From Acidovorax sp. (GTDB lineage: Bacteria; Pseudomonadota; Gammaproteobacteria; Burkholderiales; Burkholderiaceae_C): a DNA stretch of 64,000 nt. The position numbers and the translations under genes were made by a program. Location: assembly GCF_027492855.1 (NCBI RefSeq), contig NZ_JAPUDY010000008.1, positions 62,001 through 126,000 on the forward strand, read 5' to 3'. The notes under the pieces were generated by a model. The model saw only the letters and a list, made by a program, of their open reading frames with translations. It made no database searches and was not told the DNA's origin. Shown one piece after another: positions 11,475 to 20,462 of the stretch (position 1 is the first letter of the stretch; each line of letters begins with the position of its first letter).

Positions 11475-13067
11475 TCAAGCCAAGGCTGGCTCCTGCACCG
11501 AGGCAGGCACGGGTATGCGGATCAGATGGTCGAACGCGCTCAGCGCGGCCTTCGACCCTTCGCCCGCTGCGATCACGATCTGCTTGAACGGCACCGTAGT
11601 GCAGTCGCCCGCCGCGAACACGCCGGGCAGGTTGGTGCGGCCGTGCGCGTCCACGATGATCTCGCCGAAACGGGACAGCTCCACCGTGCCCTTGAGCCAT
11701 TCGGTGTTGGGCACCAGACCGATCTGCACGAACACGCCTTCCAGCGCCACCAGGTGTTCCACGTTCGTGGCGCGGTCCTTGTATTTAAGGCCATTGACCT
11801 TGCCGTCGGCACCGGTGATCTCGGTGGTCTGCGCGTTGGTGTGGATGGTCACGTTGGGCAAGCTCTTGAGCTTGGCAACCAGCACGGCGTCGGCCTTGAG
11901 CTGGTCGGCGAACTCGACCAGCGTGACGTGCTGCACGATGCCCGCCAGATCAATGGCGGCCTCGACACCCGAATTGCCGCCACCGATGACGGACACGCGC
12001 TTGCCCTTGAACAACGGGCCATCGCAGTGCGGGCAATAGGCCACGCCCTTGTTCTTGTACTCGGCCTCGCCAGGCACGTTGACGTTGCGCCAGCGGGCGC
12101 CGGTAGAGAGGATCACCGTCTTGGACTGCAGCGTGGCGCCGTTGGCCAGTTGCACGCCGACCAGGCCACCGGGCTCGGCGGCGGGGATCAGCTTGTCGGC
12201 GCGCTGCAGGTTCATGATGTCCACGTCATAAGCGCGGGTGTGGGCTTCGAGTGCGGCGGCAAACTTGGGGCCGTCGGTCTCCAACACCGAGATGTAGTTC
12301 TCGATGGCCAGCGTGTCGTTGACCTGGCCGCCAAAGCGCTCAGCCGCCACGCCGGTGCGGATGCCCTTGCGGGCTGCATACACGGCCGCTGCTGCGCCCG
12401 CAGGGCCACCACCAACGATGAGCACGTCATAGGGCGCCTTGGCGCTGAGCTTGGCGGCATCACGGGCGGCAGCGCCGGTGTCGAGCTTGGCCACGATTTC
12501 TTCGACCGACATGCGGCCCGAGCCGAAGACCTGGCCGTTCATGAACACCATGGGCACGGCCATGATCTCGCGCTCGGTCACTTCCTGCTGGAAAGCGCCG
12601 CCTTCGATCACCGTGGTCTTGATGTGGGGGTTGACGACGGCCATGAGCGACAGCGCCTGCACCACGTCCGGGCAGTTGTGGCAGCTCAGGCTCATATAGA
12701 CCTCGAAGTTGAAGTCGCCTTCCAGGGCCTTGATGGAGTCGATCACGTCCTGCTCGACCTTGGGCGGGTGGCCGCCGGTCCACAAGAGGGCCAGCACCAG
12801 CGAGGTGAACTCGTGGCCCAGGGGCAGGCCGGCAAAACGCAGGCTGTTGGTGGCGCCCACGCGCTGCAGGCTGAACGAGGGCTTGCGCGCATCGTTGCCG
12901 TCGGTGCGCAGCGTGATCTTGTCGCTGCGCAGGGATTGGATGGTCGTCAGCAGCTCGCGCATTTCGCGGGCGGTGTCGCTGTCGTCCAGGGATGCCACCA
13001 GCTCAAACGGCTGCTGCACGCGCTCCAGGTAGGCGGAAAGCTGGGTCTTGAGTTGTTCGTCGAGCAT
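11475..13067 (-). CDS. ahpF: Alkyl hydroperoxide reductase subunit F
   Basis: AhpF is the NADH-dependent flavoprotein disulfide reductase that recycles AhpC. The N-terminal double-thioredoxin-fold domain carries CHNC (Cys129/Cys132). The FAD/NADH domains carry [11 protein letters not shown], the second redox centre CPHCDG and the Rossmann stretch [18 protein letters not shown] chose the ATG at 13067, giving 530 residues, because AAGGA lies 7 bases upstream and this is the family's usual N terminus; the longer frame runs through a terminator hairpin at 13147-13195. It lies downstream of ahpC on the same strand. Confidence 0.96.
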   Translation of the reverse strand: MLDEQLKTQLSAYLERVQQPFELVASLDDSDTAREMRELLTTIQSLRSDKITLRTDGNDARKPSFSLQRVGATNSLRFAGLPLGHEFTSLVLALLWTGGHPPKVEQDVIDSIKALEGDFNFEVYMSLSCHNCPDVVQALSLMAVVNPHIKTTVIEGGAFQQEVTEREIMAVPMVFMNGQVFGSGRMSVEEIVAKLDTGAAARDAAKLSAKAPYDVLIVGGGPAGAAAAVYAARKGIRTGVAAERFGGQVNDTLAIENYISVLETDGPKFAAALEAHTRAYDVDIMNLQRADKLIPAAEPGGLVGVQLANGATLQSKTVILSTGARWRNVNVPGEAEYKNKGVAYCPHCDGPLFKGKRVSVIGGGNSGVEAAIDLAGIVQHVTLVEFADQLKADAVLVAKLKSLPNVTIHTNAQTTEITGADGKVNGLKYKDRATNVEHLVALEGVFVQIGLVPNTEWLKGTVELSRFGEIIVDAHGRTNLPGVFAAGDCTTVPFKQIVIAAGEGSKAALSAFDHLIRIPVPASVQEPALA

Positions 13068-13146
13068 GGTGGTGTCCTTTGAATTTAGTGTTGTTGTAGA
13101 TGGGGGCTGAGGCCGCTCGTGGCAACCCCGCCCCGAATTGCGGGCG

Positions 13147-13195
13147 TAAAAAAGCCGGACGGCATGGCGCACACGCGCCACGACGCTGTCCGGCT
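13147..13195 (-). terminator. Rho-independent terminator between ahpC and ahpF
   Basis: On the minus strand AGCCGGAC pairs with GTCCGGCT (13188-13195 and 13153-13160), with an inner hairpin TGGCGC/GCGCCA, followed by a run of six T. Together with the 168-bp gap this suggests ahpC is mostly transcribed alone, with partial read-through into ahpF or a separate ahpF promoter. Confidence 0.75.
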
Positions 13196-13235
13196 GGGGA
13201 GCCCCCGAAGAGGCTCTGCCGAAGAAGTCAGTCGA

Positions 13236-13811
13236 TCAGATTTTGCCGACCAGGTCCAGCGAAGGCGTCAACGTCTTGGCGCCTTCCTTCCACTTGGCGG
13301 GACACACCTGGCCGGGGTTGGCGGCGGTGAACTGGGCAGCCTTGAGCTTGCGCAAAGTTTCCGACACGTCGCGGGCGATTTCGTTGGAGTGGATTTCCAG
13401 GGTCTTGATCACGCCGTCGGGGTTGATCACGAAGGTGCCGCGCAGTGCCAGGCCTTCTTCAGGGATGTGCACGCCGAAAGCGTTGGTCAACTGGTGCGTA
13501 GGGTCGCCGACCAGGGGGAACTTGGCCTTGCCCACGGCGTCGGAGGTCTCGTGCCACACCTTGTGCGAGAAGTGCGTGTCGGTGGTCACGATGTACACCT
13601 CGGCACCGGCCTTCTGGAACTCAGCATAGTTGTCGGCAGCGTCTTCGATTTCGGTGGGGCAGTTGAAGGTGAAAGCTGCAGGCATGAAGATCAGCACGGA
13701 CCACTTGCCCTTGAGGCTGGCTTCCGACACTTCGATGAATTCACCCTTGCCGTCACGGTTGACGTAAGCGGTGGTTTTGAAGGGCTGAACTTGCGTATTG
13801 ATCAGGGACAT
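13236..13811 (-). CDS. ahpC: Alkyl hydroperoxide reductase subunit C (peroxiredoxin)
   Basis: AhpC is a typical 2-Cys peroxiredoxin that reduces hydrogen peroxide and organic hydroperoxides and is re-reduced by AhpF. The peroxidatic cysteine is in PAAFTFNCPTE (Cys51) and the resolving cysteine in QVCPAKWKEG (Cys170). The 191-residue length is close to the usual ~187. AAGGA lies 7 bases before the ATG. It is transcribed away from bfr across a 261-bp AT-rich gap, which suggests shared control by a peroxide- or iron-responsive regulator; no clear OxyR or Fur box was recognised there. Confidence 0.97.
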   Translation of the reverse strand: MSLINTQVQPFKTTAYVNRDGKGEFIEVSEASLKGKWSVLIFMPAAFTFNCPTEIEDAADNYAEFQKAGAEVYIVTTDTHFSHKVWHETSDAVGKAKFPLVGDPTHQLTNAFGVHIPEEGLALRGTFVINPDGVIKTLEIHSNEIARDVSETLRKLKAAQFTAANPGQVCPAKWKEGAKTLTPSLDLVGKI

Positions 13812-13868
13812 TGCTGCTTCCTTATGGTTGGTTAACTAGACGGGGCCAAAGTTTAGGCGCTTCAAAGA

Positions 13869-13906
13869 AATCAATCCAATTAATTGATTTAATGAATTCA
13901 ATTGTC
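13869..13906. promoter_or_regulatory. AT-rich inverted repeats between ahpC and bfr
   Basis: This segment of the ahpC/bfr divergent gap holds the palindrome CAATTAATTG at 13877-13886, nested in AATCAAT/ATTGATT arms, followed by further AATTCAATTG motifs. It is much more AT-rich than its surroundings and likely includes promoter or operator elements. The regulator is not identifiable by eye. Confidence 0.35.
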
Positions 13907-14072
13907 CATGACTATAAAAGACGCCCGCCCATCACTGTGAACGCGAACACAACTCAACATCAAACGCAGCCATTGCGCTTTCACAGGGGATTGCCTTGCG
14001 CCCGTTGATTCGGGTCACGACAATCGGGGCCGAACCAGCACAAACAACAAACAAACAAACGAGGAGTCCCCC

Positions 14073-14549
14073 ATGCAAGGCGACGCACAAGTCATTGGCC
14101 ATCTGCAGGCCCAGCTCAAGAACGAACTCACGGCCATCAACCAGTACTTCTTGCACTACCGCATGCTCAAGCACTGGGGCTTCGACAAGCTGGCCAAGAA
14201 GGAATACTCCGAGTCGATCGGCGAGATGAAACATGCCGACTGGCTGATGGACCGCATCTTCATGCTCGACGGCCTGCCCAACCTGCAGGACCTGGCCAAG
14301 CTGCAAGTGGGTGAGGACGTGCCCGAAATCCTGGCATGCGATCTGCGCTCGGAGCAAGGCGCCCAGGCCACCATCAAGGAAGGCATTGCCTACTGCGAAA
14401 CGGCGCGCGACTATGTCTCACGCGACCTGCTGCAAAAGATTCTGGACGACACTGAAGAGCACATCGACTTCCTTGAAACCCAGATCGACCTGATCGACAA
14501 GGTCGGCCTGCCAAACTACCTGCAGTCCCAGATGGGCGACGCAGACTGA
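14073..14549 (+). CDS. bfr: Bacterioferritin
   Basis: Bacterioferritin forms a 24-mer shell that oxidises and stores iron, with haem bound between subunits. The 158-residue length is exact for the family. Ferroxidase ligands are visible as Glu18 ([11 protein letters not shown]) and Glu51/His54 in [10 protein letters not shown], and Met52 is the haem-ligand position. A strong GAGGAG precedes the ATG. It is transcribed alone, ends at a good terminator (14615-14636), and faces ahpC, linking iron storage with peroxide defence. Confidence 0.96.
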   Translation: MQGDAQVIGHLQAQLKNELTAINQYFLHYRMLKHWGFDKLAKKEYSESIGEMKHADWLMDRIFMLDGLPNLQDLAKLQVGEDVPEILACDLRSEQGAQATIKEGIAYCETARDYVSRDLLQKILDDTEEHIDFLETQIDLIDKVGLPNYLQSQMGDAD

Positions 14550-14614
14550 GTTCCGGCAAAAAAGAGTTCTCCAGAGCGCTCCACGAAAAAAGCAAAGTAG
14601 AAGAAATCAAAAAA

Positions 14615-14636
14615 ACGGGCTTCGGCCCGTTTTTTT
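14615..14636 (+). terminator. Rho-independent terminator of bfr
   Basis: The stem ACGGGC/GCCCGT closes a TTCG tetraloop (14615-14630) and is followed by a run of seven T, 66 bp after the bfr stop. Confidence 0.93.
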
Positions 14637-14755
14637 GTGCCCGCAAAACGTACAGGCCTGGACTGCGCAGTCGCTCCCGCGCCGCTCAACCAGGCCCTTG
14701 TCTCACAGTTTGTTGCAAACGCACATCAAAGCGAGCAGATTTCTTTATTTATAAA

Positions 14756-14770
14756 TGCGAATGCTTCTCA
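14756..14770 (+). promoter_or_regulatory. Fur-like box upstream of the DUF3649-PepSY-DUF3325 operon
   Basis: TGCGAATGCTTCTCA matches the 7-1-7 Fur pattern TGAGAAT-N-ATTCTCA with two mismatches and lies in an AT-rich stretch. It is about 310 bp ahead of an operon of iron-uptake type, so iron control is likely although the site is imperfect. Confidence 0.5.
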
Positions 14771-15082
14771 ACAAAAGTAGAATGCACGCCTGCGATCGGC
14801 ACTCGCCCTTTTTGCCGCCCACCTGAAGCAGGTCTTGAGCACACACCATGTGTTGCACATGTTGTTTTGGGCGCAGCGATTTCCTGATCGATTCCTAGCC
14901 AGCCAGTCAACCAGGCCCGCCGCCTGCTGCAGCCAGCGTTAGTACGTTTTTGTACCCTAACCCTGTCTGGAGCCTTTGTTGATGCTGCGCCGCGCCGCCA
15001 GCCCCTGCCGCCTTGCGGGGCCTCTGCCTCCTTCACTTTCTGACCGCAGCGCCGCCCCCAGTGCAGCGGCGGCGGCACGGCC

Positions 15083-15391
15083 ATGAAGGCGGCCCGCATC
15101 GACTGGCGCTACCGCCTGGCCATTGCCTCCCGTGCCGTGGCCGCCGTGGGTGGCGGCTATGCGCTGGCTGCCGGTTTCACCGCAGCGCTGTCGCTTGCAC
15201 TGGTGCCGTTCATGCCGCGTGTCGAAGCCGTGCTCACCGCCACCATGCTCGCCTGGGTGGTTTATGTCATGGCCGCGGGTTGGGCGTTTTACGCGCGCAC
15301 CGCCTGGGGCGCCTGGGGCGGCACGCTGCTGCCCGCACTGGTGCTGGGCGCCTGCGCCATGGCCCCGCAATGGATGAAAGCCGCTGCATGA
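15083..15391 (+). CDS. DUF3649 membrane protein, iron-uptake operon
   Basis: The 102-residue protein has about three TM segments (AIASRAVAAVGGGYALAAGF, LTATMLAWVVYVMAAGWAFY, LLPALVLGACAMAP). This matches DUF3649, a small inner-membrane family found beside PepSY proteins and TonB-dependent siderophore receptors. Its stop overlaps the start of the PepSY gene (ATGA), so the two are translationally coupled. The biochemical role of the family is unknown to me; a role in ferric-siderophore handling at the inner membrane is inferred from context. Confidence 0.75.
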   Translation: MKAARIDWRYRLAIASRAVAAVGGGYALAAGFTAALSLALVPFMPRVEAVLTATMLAWVVYVMAAGWAFYARTAWGAWGGTLLPALVLGACAMAPQWMKAAA

Positions 15392-17142
15392 ACACCCACA
15401 CCACCGCACGCACGCCCAAGGCGCCCAACGACCGCGAGGGCTTTCGCCAGGCCATGTCGTGGCTGCACACCTGGGCGGGGCTGGTCCTGGGCTGGCTGCT
15501 GTTCGCGATTTTTCTCACGGGCACGCTGTCGTTCTTCAAAAACGAGTTCAGCCTGTGGATGCGCCCCGAGATGCACGGCCTGCCCCGCGTCGATATGGCG
15601 GATGCGCAGATGGCACAGGTCGCACAGAAGTCGCTGGACGCACTCGCACGCAAGGCGCCTGATGTCACGCAATGGAATCTGCGCCTGCCCGATGAACGCG
15701 ACCCGGCCGTGAACATGCAGTGGCGCGCCGCCGGCAGCAGCCGCTTCGAGAGCCAGCGCATGAACCCGCAGACCGGCGAGGCCATCGAGACGCGCCAGAC
15801 CATGGGCGGCGACTTCTTCTACCGCTTTCACTTCGAGCTGCGCACGGCCCAAAAGGGGCGCTGGACCCAGGAGGGCCGCTGGGTGGTAGGCGTGGCCACG
15901 ATGATGATGTTCGTCGCGCTCATCTCCGGCGTGATCACGCACCGCCGCATCTTCAAGGACTTCTTCACCTTCCGCCCCACCAAGGGTGGACAACGCGCCT
16001 GGCTGGACGCACACAACGTCACCGGCGTGCTGGTGCTGCCGTTTTATCTGATGATCACCTTCAGCGGGCTGATGCTCTTTCACACGCTGTACATGCCTGC
16101 GGGCATCGCCACCGTTTACAAAAACGAGAAAGGCGTTGACTCCAACGCCTACCTTGCCGACCTGCAGGGCGAAAAGGCCGAAAACCGCCCCCGCCGTGGC
16201 GCTGGCGACAAGGCAGAGCCCCTGCCCGCCATCGCGCTGCAACCCATTTTGGAGGCCGCCCGCACCCGCTGGGACGGCGGGCGCATTGACCGCGTGCAAG
16301 CACGCCGCGACGCCAATGGCCGTGCCGTGGTCGAGGTGACGCGCCACGAAGGCGACCGCCTGCAATACCGCCCGCCGCGCCTGCTGTTTGACGCCAGCAC
16401 CGGCCAGTGGCTGGACCAGTCCGATGCCACCGGCCCCGCCGCCAAAACCTACGGGGTGCTGTTTGGCCTGCATGTGGCGCGCTTCGCCGATGTGGGCCTG
16501 CGCTGGGCACTGTTCGGCTTTGGCCTGCTGGGCAGCCTGATGATCGCCACGGGCATGGTGCTGTGGTCGGTCAAGCGCAGCGCCAAGTCGCAAACCCAGG
16601 CCCAGCGCAAGGGCGCCGCCGCCACGGCAACGGCACCGGTCAAAACGCCATTTGGCGAGCGCCTGGTGGTCGGTATCAACATTGCCACGCTGGCCGGGCT
16701 GCCGCTGGCCTGCGGGGTTTTTCTGGCCTCCAACCGGCTCATCCCCGTGGGCATCGAAGACCGTGCCGACACCGAGCTGGCCTGGTTCTTCAGCGCCTGG
16801 GGCCTCACATTGCTGTGGGCCCTGGCCAGCACCCTGGTGCGGGAGAACCGCATGGGCTGGTCGGTGCCGCTGGGTGCGGCGGGCCTGGTGTGGACCCTGC
16901 TCCCGGTGATCAATGCGCTGACCACCCACACCCACCTGGGCATCACGCTGCCTGCGGGCGAATGGATATGGGCCAGTATGGACCTGGCTTTCCTGTTCAC
17001 CGGCTTGCTGCTGGGCTGGCTGTCGTGGCGGCTGCGCCCAGGCCGCGTGCACCGGGGCAAAGCTGCGGCGGCCAAGGCACAACGCGCAGCCCCGGCAGCG
17101 GCATTGCCCGCTGCGCCAGATGTTTCGACTTCGGGGGCCTAA
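15388..17142 (+). CDS. PepSY-associated TM helix protein (iron-regulated inner-membrane protein)
   Basis: I chose the ATG at 15388 because it overlaps the DUF3649 stop in an ATGA junction; 584 residues result. TM1 follows MSWLHTWAGLVLGWLLFAIF, then a PepSY-type periplasmic region, TM segments near RWVVGVATMMMFVALISGV and VLVLPFYLMITFSGLML, a second periplasmic region, and several C-terminal TMs. Such PepSY_TM proteins accompany siderophore receptors; some members (FsrB, PiuB, FoxB types) reduce ferric iron or aid siderophore iron release at the inner membrane. That role is inferred from the family. It is followed 6 bp later by the DUF3325 gene. Confidence 0.85.
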   Translation: MNTHTTARTPKAPNDREGFRQAMSWLHTWAGLVLGWLLFAIFLTGTLSFFKNEFSLWMRPEMHGLPRVDMADAQMAQVAQKSLDALARKAPDVTQWNLRLPDERDPAVNMQWRAAGSSRFESQRMNPQTGEAIETRQTMGGDFFYRFHFELRTAQKGRWTQEGRWVVGVATMMMFVALISGVITHRRIFKDFFTFRPTKGGQRAWLDAHNVTGVLVLPFYLMITFSGLMLFHTLYMPAGIATVYKNEKGVDSNAYLADLQGEKAENRPRRGAGDKAEPLPAIALQPILEAARTRWDGGRIDRVQARRDANGRAVVEVTRHEGDRLQYRPPRLLFDASTGQWLDQSDATGPAAKTYGVLFGLHVARFADVGLRWALFGFGLLGSLMIATGMVLWSVKRSAKSQTQAQRKGAAATATAPVKTPFGERLVVGINIATLAGLPLACGVFLASNRLIPVGIEDRADTELAWFFSAWGLTLLWALASTLVRENRMGWSVPLGAAGLVWTLLPVINALTTHTHLGITLPAGEWIWASMDLAFLFTGLLLGWLSWRLRPGRVHRGKAAAAKAQRAAPAAALPAAPDVSTSGA

Positions 17143-17148
17143 TCCACC

Positions 17149-17481
17149 ATGTCTGCCTTTCTTCTTTGTTTTGCCGCCTGGTCGGCCATAGCACTCGGCA
17201 TGGACCGCCACCACGAGGATGCGTTGGGCCGCGAAGGCACGGCGCGCCACCTGCTGCACCTGCGCCGCGCAGGGTGGTTGCTGCTGGGTTTTTCGCTGTG
17301 GCTGGCAGCCCGCCCGGCGGGCAGCGCACCGGCCTCGCTGGGCGTGGCCGCATGGACGGTTGCACTGTCTATTGCCGCCGTGGCCGTGACCGCCGCCGTC
17401 ACCTGGCAACCCCAGCGCACGCCCCTGCTCGCCGGTGTGGCACTGGCCGCAGGCCTGGCTGCCTGGGCCGGGGGCTGGTGA
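17149..17481 (+). CDS. DUF3325 membrane protein
   Basis: This is a 110-residue protein with three or four TM segments (SAFLLCFAAWSAIALGMDRH at the start, AGWLLLGFSLWLAARPAG, and two Ala-rich C-terminal helices). The N-terminal GMDRHHEDALGR motif is typical of DUF3325, the third member of the DUF3649/PepSY/DUF3325 trio seen in iron-uptake operons of Burkholderiales. It is 6 bp behind the PepSY gene. Function is unknown; co-transcription with the siderophore receptor downstream is likely. Confidence 0.72.
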   Translation: MSAFLLCFAAWSAIALGMDRHHEDALGREGTARHLLHLRRAGWLLLGFSLWLAARPAGSAPASLGVAAWTVALSIAAVAVTAAVTWQPQRTPLLAGVALAAGLAAWAGGW

Positions 17482-17510
17482 CGGCCCCAGACACCCCTTC
17501 CTTCACACCG

Positions 17511-17527
17511 ATCCGTTCAGGCTGAGC
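17511..17527 (+). repeat. Degenerate half-copy of the REP-like sequence
   Basis: ATCCGTTCAGGCTGAGC matches the outer arm of the inverted REP pair at 24597-24672 (ATCCGTTCGGGCTGAGC) except for one base. It lies between DUF3325 and the TonB receptor and has no partner arm here. Confidence 0.5.
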
Positions 17528-17582
17528 ACGCTGCAGTCAGCGGCCTGCCCCTTCTGCTGCCATAAATCAAGCAATTTAGGCT

Positions 17583-17628
17583 TCTAGCGCCCTATTCATA
17601 AGCGCTAACAGCTACTAATTTGATAGCA
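17583..17628 (+). repeat. Two-hairpin dispersed repeat, copy B
   Basis: TCTAGCGC with AAGCGCT form a partly degenerate first hairpin, and GCTACTAATTTGATAGC an imperfect second one. The copy ends 29 bp before the ATG of the TonB receptor at 17658, just upstream of its ribosome binding site. Confidence 0.7.
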
Positions 17629-17657
17629 TAAATTTCAAAACCGAGGAGAAGAAAACC

Positions 17658-19778
17658 ATGCGTATGCACCCAATGGCCCTGGCGGCCTCTTTGATGATGG
17701 CCAGCCTGGCCAACGCACAACAAACCCAAACCCTGGGTGAGGTCACCGTGCAATCGTCCGGCGCGGATGACGGCTATTCGCCCGCCGCCACCAGCACAGC
17801 CACCAAGGGCAGCGCGCCGCTGCGCGACGTGCCCCAATCCGTGAACGTAGTGCCCGGCCAGTTGCTGCGCGACCAGGGCGCGCGATCGATGGAAGACGCG
17901 CTGCGCAACGTGCCCGGCGTGGCCATGAGCCACGGCGATGGCCAGCGTGACCAGGTGGTGATCCGGGGCTTCAGCGCAATCGCCGACCAGTTTGTCGACG
18001 GCGTGCGCGACGATGCGCTCTACTTCCGCGACCTGGCCGACATCGAACGCATCGAAGTGCTCAAGGGCCCGGCCGCCGTGTTGTATGGACGTGGCTCGTC
18101 GGGCGGGCTGATCAACCGCGTGACCAAGAAGCCGAAATTCGGCCAGACCGGGGGCGAAGCCAGCCTGGGCCTGGGCAGCTTTGACTTTCGCCGCGCCACG
18201 GCCGACGTGAACGTGGGCATCAGCGACACCGCCGCCTTCCGCATCAACGCTGCCGTCGAAGACTCGGGCAGCTACCGCGACCAGCAGTTCGTCAAGCGCC
18301 ACAACTTCGCGCCATCGCTCGCACTCAAGCTCGCGGCACAAACCGATCTGCTGCTGCAATACACCAACGCGCGCGACAAGCGCGTGACCGACTTCGGCAT
18401 CCCGGCCCTGAACGGCCGCCCCGTGAATGTGGCCGCCAGCACCTACTACGGCTCGCGCAACGCCGCGCAAGACGACACCTCCACCAGCACCATGCAGTCG
18501 CTGGCCGCCACACTCAACCACCGCTTCAACGACGCGTGGTCGGTGCGCAACGTGACGCGCGCCTACGACTACACGCTGGACCGCTACAACACCGTGCCCG
18601 GAGGCTCCGTCAACCCCGTGGACATGACGGTGGGCCGCACGCACTCGTTCATCCTGCGCGACGAGAAAGGCCTCTTCAACCAGACCGACGTGACCTGGCG
18701 CAACCAGCTCGGCGGCTTCAAGCAGGAATGGCTGATGGGCATGGAGCTGGGCCAGCAGAAAAAGCGGGTCCAGTCGGTGTCGGGCGGCGCAGACCGCGTC
18801 TCCATCCTCAACCCTGCAGGCGTGGCCGCACCGGTGATTCCAGCCTCCGGCTACACCGCCGACAGCGCCATCCCCAGCCACACCACACAAGACACAGCCG
18901 CGCTGTACTGGCAAGACCAGATCACGCTGGCACCACAGTGGAAGGCGCTGGTGGGGGCACGCTACGACGTGTACAAGCAGCAGACCGCGTTCGACCGCAA
19001 GCTCTCTTCGCTGTCGCGCACCGACAAAAAATTCAGCCCCCGCGCGGGCCTGGTCTGGCAGCCCAGCGATGCGGTGTCTTACTACGTGTCGTACAGCAAA
19101 TCGTTCCAGCCCTCGGCTGAAACCTTTGCACTGTCGGCCAGCAACACGGGCGCCGAGCCCGAGATCACGCAGAACAAGGAAATCGGCGTCAAGCTCGACC
19201 TGCTCGATGGCCGCCTGAACATCACCGGTGCGCTGTTCAACCTGGAACGCACCAACATCAAGAACACCGACCCGACCAACCCTTCGCGCCAGATCAACGT
19301 GGGCACGCAGCGCACCAACGGCCTGGAGCTGACCACCAGCGGCCGCCTGCCCGGCCGCTGGGACGTGAGCGCGGGCTACGCATGGCTCGACGGCCGCATG
19401 ACGAAGTCGCTGGCCAAGGTCAACACCGCCCAGTTGCCCACCACCTCCATCGCGGTGCAAGGCCAGGTCGCCGCGCTCACCCCGCGCAACTCGGCCTTCC
19501 TGTGGGCCATGAAAGACCTGGGCCACGGCCTGCGCCTGGGCGGCGGCGTGAACCACGTGGGCGCACGCTTCACCTCGCTCAGCAACCGGGTCACCCTGCC
19601 CGCCTACACCACGCTCGACGCCGCGCTGCAGTACACGCTGGGCCAGTGGGATGTGGACGTGAACATCAAGAACCTCACCAACCGCAAGTTCTACGTGTCA
19701 TCACACGGCAGCACCGACGGCCTGATCCTGCCCGGCTCGCCGCGCGCGCTGCAGGTGACGCTGCGGACGAGGTTCTGA
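17658..19778 (+). CDS. TonB-dependent siderophore receptor
   Basis: This outer-membrane receptor of 706 residues begins with a signal peptide (MRMHPMALAASLMMASLANA, cleavage before QQTQ). A plug domain follows (LRDVPQSVNVVPGQLLRDQG, then IERIEVLKGPAAVLYGRGSS), then a 22-stranded barrel ending LQVTLRTRF with the C-terminal Phe needed for outer-membrane insertion. The plug pattern is that of catecholate/hydroxamate ferri-siderophore receptors; the ligand cannot be read from sequence. GAGGAG stands 9 bases before the ATG. It probably belongs to the iron operon starting at 15083, although repeat copy B and a half REP lie in the gap. Confidence 0.92.
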   Translation: MRMHPMALAASLMMASLANAQQTQTLGEVTVQSSGADDGYSPAATSTATKGSAPLRDVPQSVNVVPGQLLRDQGARSMEDALRNVPGVAMSHGDGQRDQVVIRGFSAIADQFVDGVRDDALYFRDLADIERIEVLKGPAAVLYGRGSSGGLINRVTKKPKFGQTGGEASLGLGSFDFRRATADVNVGISDTAAFRINAAVEDSGSYRDQQFVKRHNFAPSLALKLAAQTDLLLQYTNARDKRVTDFGIPALNGRPVNVAASTYYGSRNAAQDDTSTSTMQSLAATLNHRFNDAWSVRNVTRAYDYTLDRYNTVPGGSVNPVDMTVGRTHSFILRDEKGLFNQTDVTWRNQLGGFKQEWLMGMELGQQKKRVQSVSGGADRVSILNPAGVAAPVIPASGYTADSAIPSHTTQDTAALYWQDQITLAPQWKALVGARYDVYKQQTAFDRKLSSLSRTDKKFSPRAGLVWQPSDAVSYYVSYSKSFQPSAETFALSASNTGAEPEITQNKEIGVKLDLLDGRLNITGALFNLERTNIKNTDPTNPSRQINVGTQRTNGLELTTSGRLPGRWDVSAGYAWLDGRMTKSLAKVNTAQLPTTSIAVQGQVAALTPRNSAFLWAMKDLGHGLRLGGGVNHVGARFTSLSNRVTLPAYTTLDAALQYTLGQWDVDVNIKNLTNRKFYVSSHGSTDGLILPGSPRALQVTLRTRF

Positions 19779-19793
19779 GGGTGGGGGGGCGGC

Positions 19794-19835
19794 AGAGGTC
19801 AAATAGCCAAAATATTCAGAATTAATTTGGCCTCT
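19794..19835. terminator. Hairpin downstream of the TonB receptor
   Basis: AGAGGTCAAAT (19794-19804) pairs with ATTTGGCCTCT (19825-19835) with one mismatch. It has a 20-nt loop and no T run, so it is a weak terminator candidate. Its 3' arm overlaps repeat copy C. Confidence 0.4.
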
Positions 19836-19885
19836 ACCGTCTGATGGGAAAAGATATTTTGCTATATATTTAATAGCAAAATATC
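19831..19885 (+). repeat. Two-hairpin dispersed repeat, copy C (degenerate) with a 13-bp stem
   Basis: The sequence follows the repeat consensus (CCTCTA, then a decayed first hairpin, then GCTATATATTTAATAGC). The second hairpin has become a perfect 13-bp stem, GATATTTTGCTAT at 19853-19865 with ATAGCAAAATATC at 19873-19885. It lies between the converging TonB receptor and acetyltransferase genes and probably serves as a bidirectional 3' hairpin. Confidence 0.65.
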
Positions 19886-19888
19886 ACC

Positions 19889-20416
19889 CTACCGGTCTTT
19901 CACAAGCGTCATATGAACGCCGTCGTGATACTGACCATCAAGACACACTGCCTCGGATTCAGTGCCGTACTCCACGAAGCCCAGCGCCTTGTAAAGCGCA
20001 ATCGCTGGCTCATTGGGCACGTACACCTGCAGGTTCACACGATGCACGCCGCTACCAAAGGCGTGTTGAAGCGCTGCGTCTACGATCTGTCGGCCGAGTC
20101 CTCGGCGACGGTGCCGAGGGGACGTGAATACGCCCCACATCACCATCTTGTGATGCGAAGAAGGAAACAGGCCTGCACGGCTCACGGCGGCTGTTGCAGC
20201 AAGTTCACCCTCCACAAAACAGCCAAACACAGCGTTGGGGAGGGGTGAAGAGAGCTGCGCTCGAAAACCATCCAACGTGCGCGTGAGTTCTTCCTCGAAC
20301 GTCAAACCCATGGGCACGGGATTTTCTCGCGTGACCTCTTGTCGTAAAGCCGAAAACACAGCGGCGTCATGTACACCGAGACGACGAACTTCCAACGGCT
20401 GTGCAATTGTGTTCAT
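19889..20416 (-). CDS. GNAT-family N-acetyltransferase
   Basis: The frame is open upstream, but homology-like sequence begins at the ATG at 20416 (MNTIAQPLEVRRLGVHDAAV), giving 175 residues. The acetyl-CoA binding motif A is clear (VFTSPRHRRRGLGRQIVDAA, with R-R-G-L-G), followed by the motif B region VPNEPAIALYKALGFVEYGT. GNAT enzymes transfer an acetyl group to small molecules or protein termini; the substrate is unknown. There is no clear ribosome binding site. It lies 46 bp behind another acetyltransferase, with a sequence resembling a broken attC between them, so it may be an old gene cassette. Confidence 0.82.
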   Translation of the reverse strand: MNTIAQPLEVRRLGVHDAAVFSALRQEVTRENPVPMGLTFEEELTRTLDGFRAQLSSPLPNAVFGCFVEGELAATAAVSRAGLFPSSHHKMVMWGVFTSPRHRRRGLGRQIVDAALQHAFGSGVHRVNLQVYVPNEPAIALYKALGFVEYGTESEAVCLDGQYHDGVHMTLVKDR

Positions 20417-20462
20417 AGAGCAAACTTTGGGCGTGGGGGCGGCTTGCGCCTTGGTGGAGACT

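Larger units (their letters stand above)
14550..15082. other. Gene-free region: bfr terminator, Fur-like box and leader
   Basis: No credible coding sequence is seen here. The region holds the bfr terminator at 14615-14636 and a Fur-like site at 14756-14770. About 310 nt of leader, GC-rich in its last 100 nt, follow before the DUF3649 gene. A plus-strand frame from 15013 is the upstream extension of the PepSY gene frame and has no start-site support. Confidence 0.55.

Noticed and set aside
11442..13082. 546-codon plus-strand open frame
   Set aside because: Antisense to ahpF; composition-driven shadow with no recognisable protein features.
15289..19556. Long minus-strand open frames (706 and 654 codons)
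   Set aside because: Antisense to the PepSY gene and the TonB receptor, both of which have signal sequences, motifs and start sites.
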